Assembly: GCA_039914705.1 (NCBI GenBank)
Contig: JBDSOT010000153.1
Span: 1 to 15,481 of the forward strand
DNA: 15,481 nt
Source: JBDSTW01 sp039914705
Lineage (GTDB): Bacteria > Pseudomonadota > Gammaproteobacteria > SURF-13
Direction of reading: 5' to 3'
Of this stretch, positions 1 to 5,453 are shown piece by piece. The notes beneath the pieces were generated by a model that was not told the DNA's origin, searched no databases, and worked only from the letters and a program-made list of their open reading frames with translations. Position numbers and translations under genes: made by a program. Numbering within the stretch: position 1 is the first letter of the stretch; each line of letters opens with the position of its first letter.

Positions 1-354
1 CTGGTTGCGCGCCTGAAAACTGCACTGGGCGACAAGGTAAAAGATGTGCGCGTCAGTCGGCGCCTGACAACCTCGCCCTCATGCCTGGTGGCGGACACCC
101 AAGACATCGGCGCTAATCTGGAACGCCTGCTCAAAGCGGCGGGGCAGCATGTCAATGATACTCAGCCGGTGCTGGAAATTAATCCGGATCACCCGCTGGT
201 GGTCCGGATTAGTAACGAGGAGAGCGTCGATGTGTTTGCCGACTGGGCGCATATATTGTTTGATCAAGCCGTGCTCAGCGAAGGCGGACAACTTGATGAT
301 TCCGCCAATTTTGTGCAACGCCTGAACAATATGCTGTTAAAGCTCAGCGCCTGA
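1..354 (+). CDS. htpG: HtpG (Hsp90) chaperone, C-terminal end, 5'-truncated
   Basis: This is the last 117 residues of the cytosolic ATP-dependent chaperone HtpG. Only the C-terminal dimerisation region is present and the gene enters from the left edge in frame 1. The evidence is a run of HtpG-typical segments: TSPSCLVADTQDI, LERLLKAAGQ and LEINPDHPLV, then the helical dimer-interface tail ending NNMLLKLSA and TGA at 352-354. The ATPase and middle domains would lie outside the window. An internal GTG at 46 is not the true start because similarity continues upstream to base 1. It is on the + strand and converges on the doxX-like gene, 34 bp away, with no clear terminator hairpin between them. 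It is the only gene on this side of the origin transcribed head-on to the predicted fork. Confidence 0.9.
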   Translation: MVARLKTALGDKVKDVRVSRRLTTSPSCLVADTQDIGANLERLLKAAGQHVNDTQPVLEINPDHPLVVRISNEESVDVFADWAHILFDQAVLSEGGQLDDSANFVQRLNNMLLKLSA

Positions 355-388
355 TTCTGCTGCGCGGTAGCTAGTTTACCCGTAGCAA

Positions 389-808
389 TTAAAAGCGGTC
401 GCGCTCACGGCGCTCACAGGCCGGGTCTTTGATGCTGTAGTTGCCGCTGCCATAACTCATGATATAAAGCATGCCACCCATGATGGCGATGTTTTTCATG
501 AAGCTATTCATCTGTTCCGGGTCGGCCCAGAAGGGATGAAATATCAAGGTCACCGGGATGAGAAACAGGAAGATAGCAAAGGCCGCCCAGCGCGCATATA
601 GGCCAAAGGCTATCATCAAGCCGCCGCCTAATTCGATAAGTATCGCCAAGCCCAAAAGTAATTCCGTCATAGGCAGGCCCTTACTAGCCATATAACCCAA
701 AGCGCCATCCCAGCCGTTTATCTTGTTAAAACCGGAAAGAATAAAAATCATAGCTAATAGAATACGGCCGATGAGCGGACCGTTTTGTTTTATCAGATTG
801 CATGCCAT
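389..808 (-). CDS. DoxX family inner-membrane protein
   Basis: A 139-aa protein with four hydrophobic segments, at roughly residues 10-30, 48-70, 74-92 and 105-120. The N-terminal PLIGRILLAMIFILSGFNKI (residues 11-30) and the ELGGGLMIAFGLYARWAA stretch are typical of the DoxX/YphA-like family (PF07681), small quinone-linked or redox-associated membrane proteins whose exact role varies. The tail after the last helix is charged (CERRERDRF). The ATG at 808 is preceded by a good AAGGAG Shine-Dalgarno (minus strand). A TATACT -10-like hexamer lies about 90 bp upstream, so it probably has its own promoter and need not be co-transcribed with the gene at 975-1364. No Fur-like box was seen here. The family is secure; the substrate is unknown. 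Confidence 0.85.
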   Translation of the reverse strand: MACNLIKQNGPLIGRILLAMIFILSGFNKINGWDGALGYMASKGLPMTELLLGLAILIELGGGLMIAFGLYARWAAFAIFLFLIPVTLIFHPFWADPEQMNSFMKNIAIMGGMLYIMSYGSGNYSIKDPACERRERDRF

Positions 809-896
809 GGTGTAAGCTCCTTTATTTTTAGGTTATCAGCGAGTTTTCTTGCACTGCTTCCTTCACGTGTTCAATTGATTCGTGACGCGCTCGCTT

Positions 897-902
897 AGTA
901 TA
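897..902 (-). promoter_or_regulatory. Candidate -10 element for the DoxX-family gene
   Basis: The minus strand reads TATACT, five of six matches to TATAAT, in the 166-bp gap upstream of the DoxX gene. No convincing -35 sits at 16-18 bp, so the site is weak. Predicted transcription would begin near 890 and give a leader of about 80 nt. Confidence 0.3.
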
Positions 903-974
903 CAAAAAATGCTGCGTCTGGCGAGTTAATGCGCGGGATTCCGCTTACATAAAGGAATCGTTTAGAAAATTGGG

Positions 975-1364
975 CTATTTGTCTATTTTGAGTCGCTGTT
1001 CCAGCATATGCGGCATGCGCGCAACATACTGCGCCGTTGCCTCGGCAGAGAAGTAATAGGCCCGCGTTTTATCCAGCTCACCGGCTTGTTTGGCTGCCTC
1101 GGCCTTGACCTGAAGTTGTTTCGCCACCTTGGTCATTTCCTGCAAGAGTAACCCCTCTTTTGGGTATTTTTTAAACAGGCCCTCACCTTCATGCTCACGG
1201 TATTCGCCTTCGGCCCAAGCCTGCATTGCATCAACCGTCTCTGCTATTTTTTTATCAGCATCCACTTGGGCATAACTTAGCACCATGCCTTCCTCTTCGG
1301 CAAACGCTGAGCTGTTTATGATTGCGCTGTAAAATAACACCATGAACAAGGCCATAGGCTTCAT
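975..1364 (-). CDS. Small exported helical protein of unknown function
   Basis: A 129-aa protein I do not recognise. Residues 1-22 form a signal peptide (MKPMALFMVLFYSAIINSSAFA, cut before EEEG), so the mature form of about 107 residues should be periplasmic. The mature part is highly charged and predicted mostly helical, with Glu/Lys/Ala-rich stretches at residues 35-55 and 75-105. It has no cysteines and no recognisable metal or cofactor motif. The ATG at 1364 is supported by an AAGGAT Shine-Dalgarno seven bases upstream. The context suggests a job in iron or redox metabolism: a Fur-like box overlaps a good promoter about 140 bp upstream, and the flavin-binding and PepSY genes end just before that promoter. 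A strong intrinsic terminator sits between promoter and start codon, so expression may depend on read-through. The function is an inference from context only. Confidence 0.75.
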   Translation of the reverse strand: MKPMALFMVLFYSAIINSSAFAEEEGMVLSYAQVDADKKIAETVDAMQAWAEGEYREHEGEGLFKKYPKEGLLLQEMTKVAKQLQVKAEAAKQAGELDKTRAYYFSAEATAQYVARMPHMLEQRLKIDK

Positions 1365-1374
1365 TGGATGATCC

Positions 1375-1485
1375 TTAGTGGATTAGCGGGGGTAAAAAAG
1401 CGGGGCGCGTACTGCGCCCCGTAACAAGAGAGAGAAGATGAAACATTAAAACCAAACTTACATCTATGCTACTTGCAAGGAACAT
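1375..1485 (-). CDS. Possible 36-aa leader peptide
   Basis: Inside the 5' leader of the exported-protein gene, the minus strand has an ATG at 1485 with AGGA about nine bases upstream. It opens a 36-codon frame rich in Leu/Val/Ser (start MFLASSIDVSLVLMFHLLSL) that runs through the terminator hairpin and stops with TAA at 1377-1375, ten bases before the next ATG. Ribosomes translating it would melt the terminator, which is how leader-peptide attenuators work. There is no run of a single regulatory amino acid. The frame may exist by chance, and only its position argues for it. Confidence 0.2.
   Translation of the reverse strand: MFLASSIDVSLVLMFHLLSLVTGRSTRPAFLPPLIH
1393..1421 (-). terminator. 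Intrinsic terminator in the leader of the exported-protein gene
   Basis: A perfect 8-bp GC-rich stem (CGGGGCGC at 1401-1408 with GCGCCCCG at 1414-1421) encloses a 5-nt loop. On the minus strand it is followed by C and then six T (1399-1394). This is a canonical Rho-independent terminator for leftward transcription. It lies downstream of the PepSY gene and also downstream of the Fur-linked promoter, 29 bp upstream of the ATG at 1364. It can therefore end the porin/FMN/PepSY transcript or attenuate the next gene. Confidence 0.8.
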
Positions 1486-1506
1486 GCTCAATCCTGCTTG
1501 AGAATG

Positions 1507-1535
1507 ATTATACACGACAATGCTAATGAAAACAA
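1507..1535 (-). promoter_or_regulatory. Promoter of the exported-protein gene
   Basis: The minus strand has a perfect TATAAT (1512-1507) with TTGTTT as -35 (1535-1530), separated by exactly 17 bp. Transcription would begin near 1500, giving a leader of about 135 nt before the ATG at 1364. The -35 is covered by the Fur-like box. Confidence 0.6.
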
Positions 1536-1543
1536 TTATCATT
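1525..1543. promoter_or_regulatory. Fur-box-like operator
   Basis: The 19-mer AATGAAAACAATTATCATT matches the classical Fur palindrome AATGATAATTATTATCATT at 16 of 19 positions. It spans the -35 of the leftward promoter and overlaps the stop codon of the PepSY gene. Known Fur operators repress by covering promoters in this way when Fe(II) is plentiful, so derepression under iron starvation is predicted. Confidence 0.6.
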
Positions 1544-2321
1544 TATGAATTTCACGGCGAGCATGACGCATCCATATCCAAACGCCGCTGAGGGTTAACA
1601 GCACTATTAAAAAAGCCATAAAATCAATGACTAAGACGCCCACAAACCCACCTATACGGCCACTGTGAAGGTCTAATAACAGACGCTCAACCGATAAGAC
1701 TTTGCCGCGATAGGCGTCAGCCATACGATGATAAAGATTTTCAGGGAGGGCTGAGGGGCGAGACCACAGGGCATCGGCCTTGGCAAATTTTTCTCCTTCC
1801 TGTCTTTCTTCCCAGCGCGATAGGTCCTCATCAGCAAAGTAGTCACCCTGGCTGGCCCGCACGACTAACCTGCCTTCCTCGCTAAGCCCGATTGCCCGCA
1901 TGCCTGCGGGCACACCCTCAGCGCCGCCCATGATCTCGATCAGTTCACCGGTCAATCCAAGCAGGATTAGATGGCCTCCACTGGCAACCGCTATGCCATC
2001 AGTCAGCTCGACGGCCCCCACCAGATCGCCGTCAGTCTCGAGTCGTTCTGTCAACTCATGACCATCAAAATAAAGCCGTTCGCCGAGTTGGCTAACCCAA
2101 TGCCCGCCTGCCTTAAAACTACGCGGGCTGATTGGGGCTTTGATGCCATACCAATCGAGTAGTAGACCGGACTTGACATACTTTGAGTCCAGGCTCAAAG
2201 CTTCCGTGTGGTTGACCAATACACCAGTAATGGACAACAGTAGGGCGAATGCCGCAGCCGTTAAGCCTATCCTGCGATGCCAAAGGCGCAGATGAAACGG
2301 TTTTCGTCTAGTCGGCGGCAT
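1539..2321 (-). CDS. PepSY-associated inner-membrane protein
   Basis: A 260-aa protein with one N-terminal membrane helix (about residues 18-38, after the basic PPTRRKPFHLRLWHRR), a periplasmic domain of about 180 residues, and a second helix near the C-terminus (about 222-248). It ends in a basic cytoplasmic tail (RHARREIHK). The HLRLWHRRIGL...TGVLVNHTE and DLHSGRIGG...LLTLSGVWIWMR blocks are hallmarks of the PepSY-TM family, whose relatives reduce ferric siderophores or pair with flavoproteins. The histidines in LWHRR, NHTE and DLHSG are candidate haem or electron-transfer ligands. The ATG at 2321 gives a 14-bp overlap with the upstream FMN gene, implying translational coupling. A TTG two codons earlier is possible. 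Role inferred: membrane electron conduit to the partner flavoprotein. Confidence 0.75.
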   Translation of the reverse strand: MPPTRRKPFHLRLWHRRIGLTAAAFALLLSITGVLVNHTEALSLDSKYVKSGLLLDWYGIKAPISPRSFKAGGHWVSQLGERLYFDGHELTERLETDGDLVGAVELTDGIAVASGGHLILLGLTGELIEIMGGAEGVPAGMRAIGLSEEGRLVVRASQGDYFADEDLSRWEERQEGEKFAKADALWSRPSALPENLYHRMADAYRGKVLSVERLLLDLHSGRIGGFVGVLVIDFMAFLIVLLTLSGVWIWMRHARREIHK

Positions 2322-2835
2322 CTGCAAACTCGCTCTGCTGATGAAGATAAAGCGCTAGGCGGGCGAGCTTGGTCAGGGCGCGTGTAGATAATGTGGCTCC
2401 GGAGATTCCGTCGATGGAGCGATCAAGCTCATCGTCCTGTTTTAAACTGGCGCCTTTAAATTGATCGGTAAAAAAGGGGTAACTCACTTCCCAGCCCCGG
2501 CTCTCTCGGAAGACCAATACCTTGATGAGCTCGATCTTGCCTTTATCCACTACAATGCCGGTAGTAATCGGCTGCTCTTTGCCAATCTCTTCCAGAATCC
2601 AGGCTGTGCGGCCCGGCTCACCCCAGTAGCGCAGGCGCAGGACTCCCAAATCACGTCCTAAAATTTCCTGTATATCCGGCTTCAGCTCCTTGGTAATCCA
2701 AAGCATGCTGGTTTGAGGCGGATTGCCTGCAAAAACTTCGCTGATAAATTGTTCAGGTTCCTGATAGGTTCCGCTCGCCTGAACCAGCAGCGGAAATATG
2801 AGGGCGAGTAGAAGGGGAATTAAATAGCGCGGCAT
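2308..2835 (-). CDS. Exported FMN-binding domain protein
   Basis: A 175-aa protein with a signal peptide (residues 1-20, ...LIFPLLVQA) and an FMN-binding domain of the NqrC/RnfG type (PF04205). The key signature is DGISGATLST at residues 142-151, the motif at which the transferase ApbE attaches FMN through a phosphoester bond to Ser/Thr. The likely acceptor is Ser150 or Thr151. The upstream part (about 78-125) carries the ITTGIVVDKGKIELIKVLVFRESRG strands typical of the fold. It is thus probably a covalently flavinylated periplasmic electron carrier. Its 3' end overlaps the PepSY gene, pointing to a two-component redox unit. The ATG at 2835 has only a weak purine-rich Shine-Dalgarno. No apbE gene is visible here, so flavinylation would rely on an enzyme encoded elsewhere. 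Confidence 0.82.
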   Translation of the reverse strand: MPRYLIPLLLALIFPLLVQASGTYQEPEQFISEVFAGNPPQTSMLWITKELKPDIQEILGRDLGVLRLRYWGEPGRTAWILEEIGKEQPITTGIVVDKGKIELIKVLVFRESRGWEVSYPFFTDQFKGASLKQDDELDRSIDGISGATLSTRALTKLARLALYLHQQSEFADAAD

Positions 2836-2896
2836 CTTGATTATCTTTTATTTCTAACGGCAAAAGAAATACGGCCGCAAGAGTATAGCGCAAACT

Positions 2897-2918
2897 GCGA
2901 GGGCGTCCTTGCCCTCGC
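2897..2918. repeat. GC-rich hairpin between porin and FMN genes
   Basis: A perfect 8-bp inverted repeat (GCGAGGGC at 2897-2904 and GCCCTCGC at 2911-2918) with a 6-nt loop begins 11 bp after the porin stop codon. No T-tract follows on the minus strand, so it looks more like an mRNA-stabilising or partially terminating hairpin than a full intrinsic terminator. It could lower expression of the FMN/PepSY genes relative to the porin. Confidence 0.45.
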
Positions 2919-2928
2919 GCAGGCTCAA

Positions 2929-4209
2929 CTAAAATTGATAACCTATTCCCAGATTGAATCCATCAACTGGATCAAAGCCATCTCCCTCGCCGCCGTCCTG
3001 GGTTACGTAATCAAACTTAAGTACTACGTCCTCGTGCGGGTAGTAATTGAGACCAGCATCGAACTCAGTTAATTCCGTATCCGCAGGGGCGTTTGAACCT
3101 GCCGCCCTGTCTACCGAGCTATAACGCGCAAATAAACCGAACTTTGAGTTGATCTTGTATGAAGGCTCTACATACCAACCCACCTGCTCTTCCCGTCCCA
3201 GCGCCTCGGGGGCTTCGCCGTCCAGGCTCCACTGCGCGTACAGGGCCCTTAACCCAAACGGCCCTCTTTGCCAAATTGCATGGGTCTCGAACAAGAGCCC
3301 ATCGGACGAGGTGCCTGTCGGACCCAGACCTTGGGTCAGATCAGCCTGATAATTCAGCGTCGCGGCCAACTCCAATCCAGGGATACCAGTATATTTGATG
3401 CGCCCGGTATAGGCCGGGTCATTGGCGACGGCTTCTGAGACGAACTGTCGACCATCGCGAATCACATAGGCGTCGTCGCCATCTGTAGGCGTTGCAAGTC
3501 CCGAGGTCAGCGCGAGATCGTAACTAAACCCCGAGCCAAATCGTCCATTTAGTGCCGCGCCACCTTCCCACCAGGTCGAAGGAATAATGCGGGTCTCTAC
3601 GATATTGCGCTCTACGCCGTAGAAGGTTGGTGGTTCATGGGTTTCGTTAATGATACCAACCGGCACCAGGAATAAGCCACCGCGCGCGGTCAGAGAATCG
3701 TTGATGTCAAAATCAATATAGGCCTGCTCCAGCTCAACTGCACCATTGATTTCCCCGGGCTCAACTCCGGAATGCTCTATCTCCAATTCCGAAAAGAAGC
3801 GTATGCGGTCATTAAACTCATGACCAAAAAACAGTACGAAGCGATGAAAATCAATTTCGTTAATATCTTCTCCACTTTCTGTTTCAAGGTTGTTGTAGTG
3901 TAACTCGCCATAGCCTCCAACCTTGGTTCTCTCTGCCCACGACGGCGTACTGGCGGTCTGTAGCGCGGCCTCTTCCACGGCTTGAACCGTCTGTTCAACG
4001 GCCTGGCCGGTAGCTTCGACCTTTTGCTCGGTAGTCTGCTGCTGAGCCTTAAGGGCGGCGATTTCTTTCTGTTGCGCCTGGATGATTTCCCACATTTGCT
4101 CTGCGGTCGGTGGCGTGGCCGCATAAGTGGGGAGTGCTGTGACGAATGTTATTGCAGCCCCCCCAAGGGTGTTTATGAATTTGCTGCTTTTTTGGTGCCT
4201 CAGTTTCAC
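2929..4209 (-). CDS. Outer-membrane porin, OprO/OprP-like
   Basis: A 426-aa outer-membrane beta-barrel. The signal peptide covers residues 1-30 (cut after PTYA). A Gln/Glu/Ala-rich coiled coil follows (about 36-80; QAQQKEIAALKAQQ). The rest is amphipathic strands with aromatic girdles (GGYGELHYNN, FFSELEIEHS, GLFLVPVGIINETHEPPTFYG) and a C-terminal GIGYQF ending in the Phe recognised by the Bam machinery. This layout matches the phosphate-selective porin O/P superfamily, but substrate cannot be read from sequence. The chosen start is GTG at 4209: it has a TAGGAG Shine-Dalgarno nine bases upstream and begins directly before the basic n-region KLRHQK. The frame stays open to 4269 but that extension lacks signal-peptide logic. 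A Fur-like box overlaps its promoter, suggesting an iron-starvation porin, possibly first gene of a porin-FMN-PepSY unit. Confidence 0.82.
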   Translation of the reverse strand: MKLRHQKSSKFINTLGGAAITFVTALPTYAATPPTAEQMWEIIQAQQKEIAALKAQQQTTEQKVEATGQAVEQTVQAVEEAALQTASTPSWAERTKVGGYGELHYNNLETESGEDINEIDFHRFVLFFGHEFNDRIRFFSELEIEHSGVEPGEINGAVELEQAYIDFDINDSLTARGGLFLVPVGIINETHEPPTFYGVERNIVETRIIPSTWWEGGAALNGRFGSGFSYDLALTSGLATPTDGDDAYVIRDGRQFVSEAVANDPAYTGRIKYTGIPGLELAATLNYQADLTQGLGPTGTSSDGLLFETHAIWQRGPFGLRALYAQWSLDGEAPEALGREEQVGWYVEPSYKINSKFGLFARYSSVDRAAGSNAPADTELTEFDAGLNYYPHEDVVLKFDYVTQDGGEGDGFDPVDGFNLGIGYQF

Positions 4210-4240
4210 GTATATAGCTCCTAAGTGTTGGTTGGAGGCA

Positions 4241-4269
4241 AATATATATAGTAATCTAAATGATAGCAA
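4241..4269 (-). promoter_or_regulatory. Promoter of the porin gene
   Basis: On the minus strand TTGCTA (4269-4264) and TATATT (4246-4241) are spaced by exactly 17 bp. Transcription would start near 4234, about 25 bp before the GTG start at 4209. The early ORF extension up to 4269 would lie upstream of this start site, which supports the GTG choice. Confidence 0.55.
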
Positions 4270-4277
4270 TTATTATT
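4259..4277. promoter_or_regulatory. Fur-box-like operator before the porin
   Basis: The 19-mer AATGATAGCAATTATTATT matches the Fur palindrome at 15 of 19 positions, with a perfect left half AATGATA. It covers the -35 of the porin promoter, the same geometry as the second Fur-like site at 1525-1543. The region is AT-rich, so chance similarity is not excluded. Confidence 0.5.
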
Positions 4278-4366
4278 TACAGTATTTGATCCTCTTCTCG
4301 CGAGTTACTCATTAATTGTTCAGGCAGAGTTTAAGCTTGACGATGTTTACTGCGAACGAAGAGACC

Positions 4367-4792
4367 TTAGAGCGGCTTGACCACAGCGAGGATTACGATT
4401 GCTATTAATACTAATACCGGCATTTCGTTCAACCAGCGATAAAAAACATGGCCGTGTGTGTTGCGGCCCTGCTTGAAATCACTCACTAATTTGCCGCAAT
4501 AAACATGGTACATAATCAACAGAACAACCAGCGCCAGTTTGGTGTGCAACCAGCCTGCGGATGCATAAGTTTGCCAGGCATAATCTGCGAGCATCCAGAG
4601 GCCAAAGGCGATGGTTAGGATCGCGCCGGGCGTCATGATGCCGTAAAACAACTTGCGCTCCATGACCTTGAAGCGCTCCAAGCCGGCTGTATCAGTGCAC
4701 ACGGCATGATAAACAAACAGGCGGGGGAGGTAGAAGAGCCCTGCAAACCAGGTCACCATGAAGATAATATGAAATGCCTTGACCCAGAGCAT
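4367..4792 (-). CDS. hemJ: HemJ-type protoporphyrinogen IX oxidase
   Basis: A 141-aa integral membrane protein of the HemJ/UPF0093 family. HemJ oxidises protoporphyrinogen IX to protoporphyrin IX, the penultimate step of haem synthesis, replacing HemG/HemY. Four hydrophobic helices are visible (about residues 3-25, 46-66, 78-98 and 119-139). The family signature KAFHIIFMVTWFAGLFYLPR at residues 5-24 contains the conserved His8 implicated in haem binding, and LHTKLALVVLL carries the conserved Lys. ATG at 4792 is chosen because GAGAAG precedes it and the product starts MLWVKAFH like other HemJ proteins. A TTG at 4840 would add 16 residues of no family character. It lies 95 bp after a TlpA-like gene in the same orientation, so the two may share a transcript from the gyrB side. 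Confidence 0.88.
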   Translation of the reverse strand: MLWVKAFHIIFMVTWFAGLFYLPRLFVYHAVCTDTAGLERFKVMERKLFYGIMTPGAILTIAFGLWMLADYAWQTYASAGWLHTKLALVVLLIMYHVYCGKLVSDFKQGRNTHGHVFYRWLNEMPVLVLIAIVILAVVKPL

Positions 4793-4887
4793 AAGCTTCT
4801 CGTTTTGAAAGTAAGGGGGCCAAAATTTATTTGGAATCAATAAATTAGCGGTCTAGCGTGCGTTATTTTGGGCGTAAATCTTTGCCC

Positions 4888-5400
4888 CTAGGTATTCCCT
4901 TGCACCAACATGGCCATTATCTGGGCGCGCGCCTGAGCCATGTCCATCTCGCCAATACTTTGTTGCACAATGCGCCCATCGGGGGCAATCAGGACATTAG
5001 TTGGTGTGAGACGCACATCACCAAAGGCCTGGGCCGCCTGATTTTGCGTGTCGTGCGCAATGGGATAGGGAATTTGACGATTCTTGGTCAGCGCAATAAC
5101 ATCATTGATCGGGTCATAGTTCATCGCGACGCCGATGATTTCCAGGCCGCGCGGGGCCAGTTCACGGTATAGGCTAATAAGATGCGGCATCTCTTTCATG
5201 CAGCCCGGGCAGGTGGTCGCCCAAAATGTTACCAGCACAGGGCGGCCGCGCAACTCCGCTAACTTGATAGTGCGGCCGTCAAGGGTGCTGAACTGGACAT
5301 CCGGCGCCTTTTGTAAGCCGGCTGGGGCAAACCATACCCAAGCCAATGCCGCGATCAAAGTCAGGGCAAACAGTGTGATGCATGTGTCGCGCAGTCTCAT
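4888..5400 (-). CDS. TlpA/ResA-like membrane-anchored thioredoxin
   Basis: A 170-aa thioredoxin-fold protein held in the inner membrane by an uncleaved N-terminal helix (about residues 8-25), with the catalytic domain in the periplasm. The active site is TCPGC (Cys64 and Cys67) in FWATTCPGCMKEMP, the usual TlpA/ResA/DsbE arrangement. The cis-proline is in LTPTNVL (Pro133), and the central insert typical of the AhpC/TSA-Redoxin group precedes it. Relatives reduce periplasmic disulfides, often apocytochrome c haem-binding cysteines or copper chaperones. The nearby hemJ is compatible with a cytochrome or haem connection, but no ccm genes are visible. The ATG at 5400 has a weak GGTGAT Shine-Dalgarno. 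It begins 53 bp after gyrB ends, with no hairpin terminator between, so it may be read through from gyrB. Confidence 0.85.
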   Translation of the reverse strand: MRLRDTCITLFALTLIAALAWVWFAPAGLQKAPDVQFSTLDGRTIKLAELRGRPVLVTFWATTCPGCMKEMPHLISLYRELAPRGLEIIGVAMNYDPINDVIALTKNRQIPYPIAHDTQNQAAQAFGDVRLTPTNVLIAPDGRIVQQSIGEMDMAQARAQIMAMLVQGNT

Positions 5401-5453
5401 ATCATCACCCGCTAATATGGCCTAAGCCTGTGCAAGGGTTCACCCAGAGTTCG

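Noticed and set aside
924..957. GATTCC / GGAATC inverted repeat as a terminator after the exported-protein gene
   Set aside because: The stem is only 6 bp with an 11-nt loop and no T-tract; likely chance.
3777..4124. Arg/Pro-rich 115-aa minus-strand frame
   Set aside because: It is an out-of-frame shadow of the porin coiled-coil region with no ribosome site and skewed composition.
4210..4269. N-terminal 20-residue extension of the porin frame
   Set aside because: It lies before the Shine-Dalgarno and overlaps the predicted promoter; the signal peptide begins properly at the GTG at 4209.
4793..4840. TTG-initiated extension of HemJ
   Set aside because: The 16 added residues do not resemble HemJ, and ATG 4792 has a better ribosome site.
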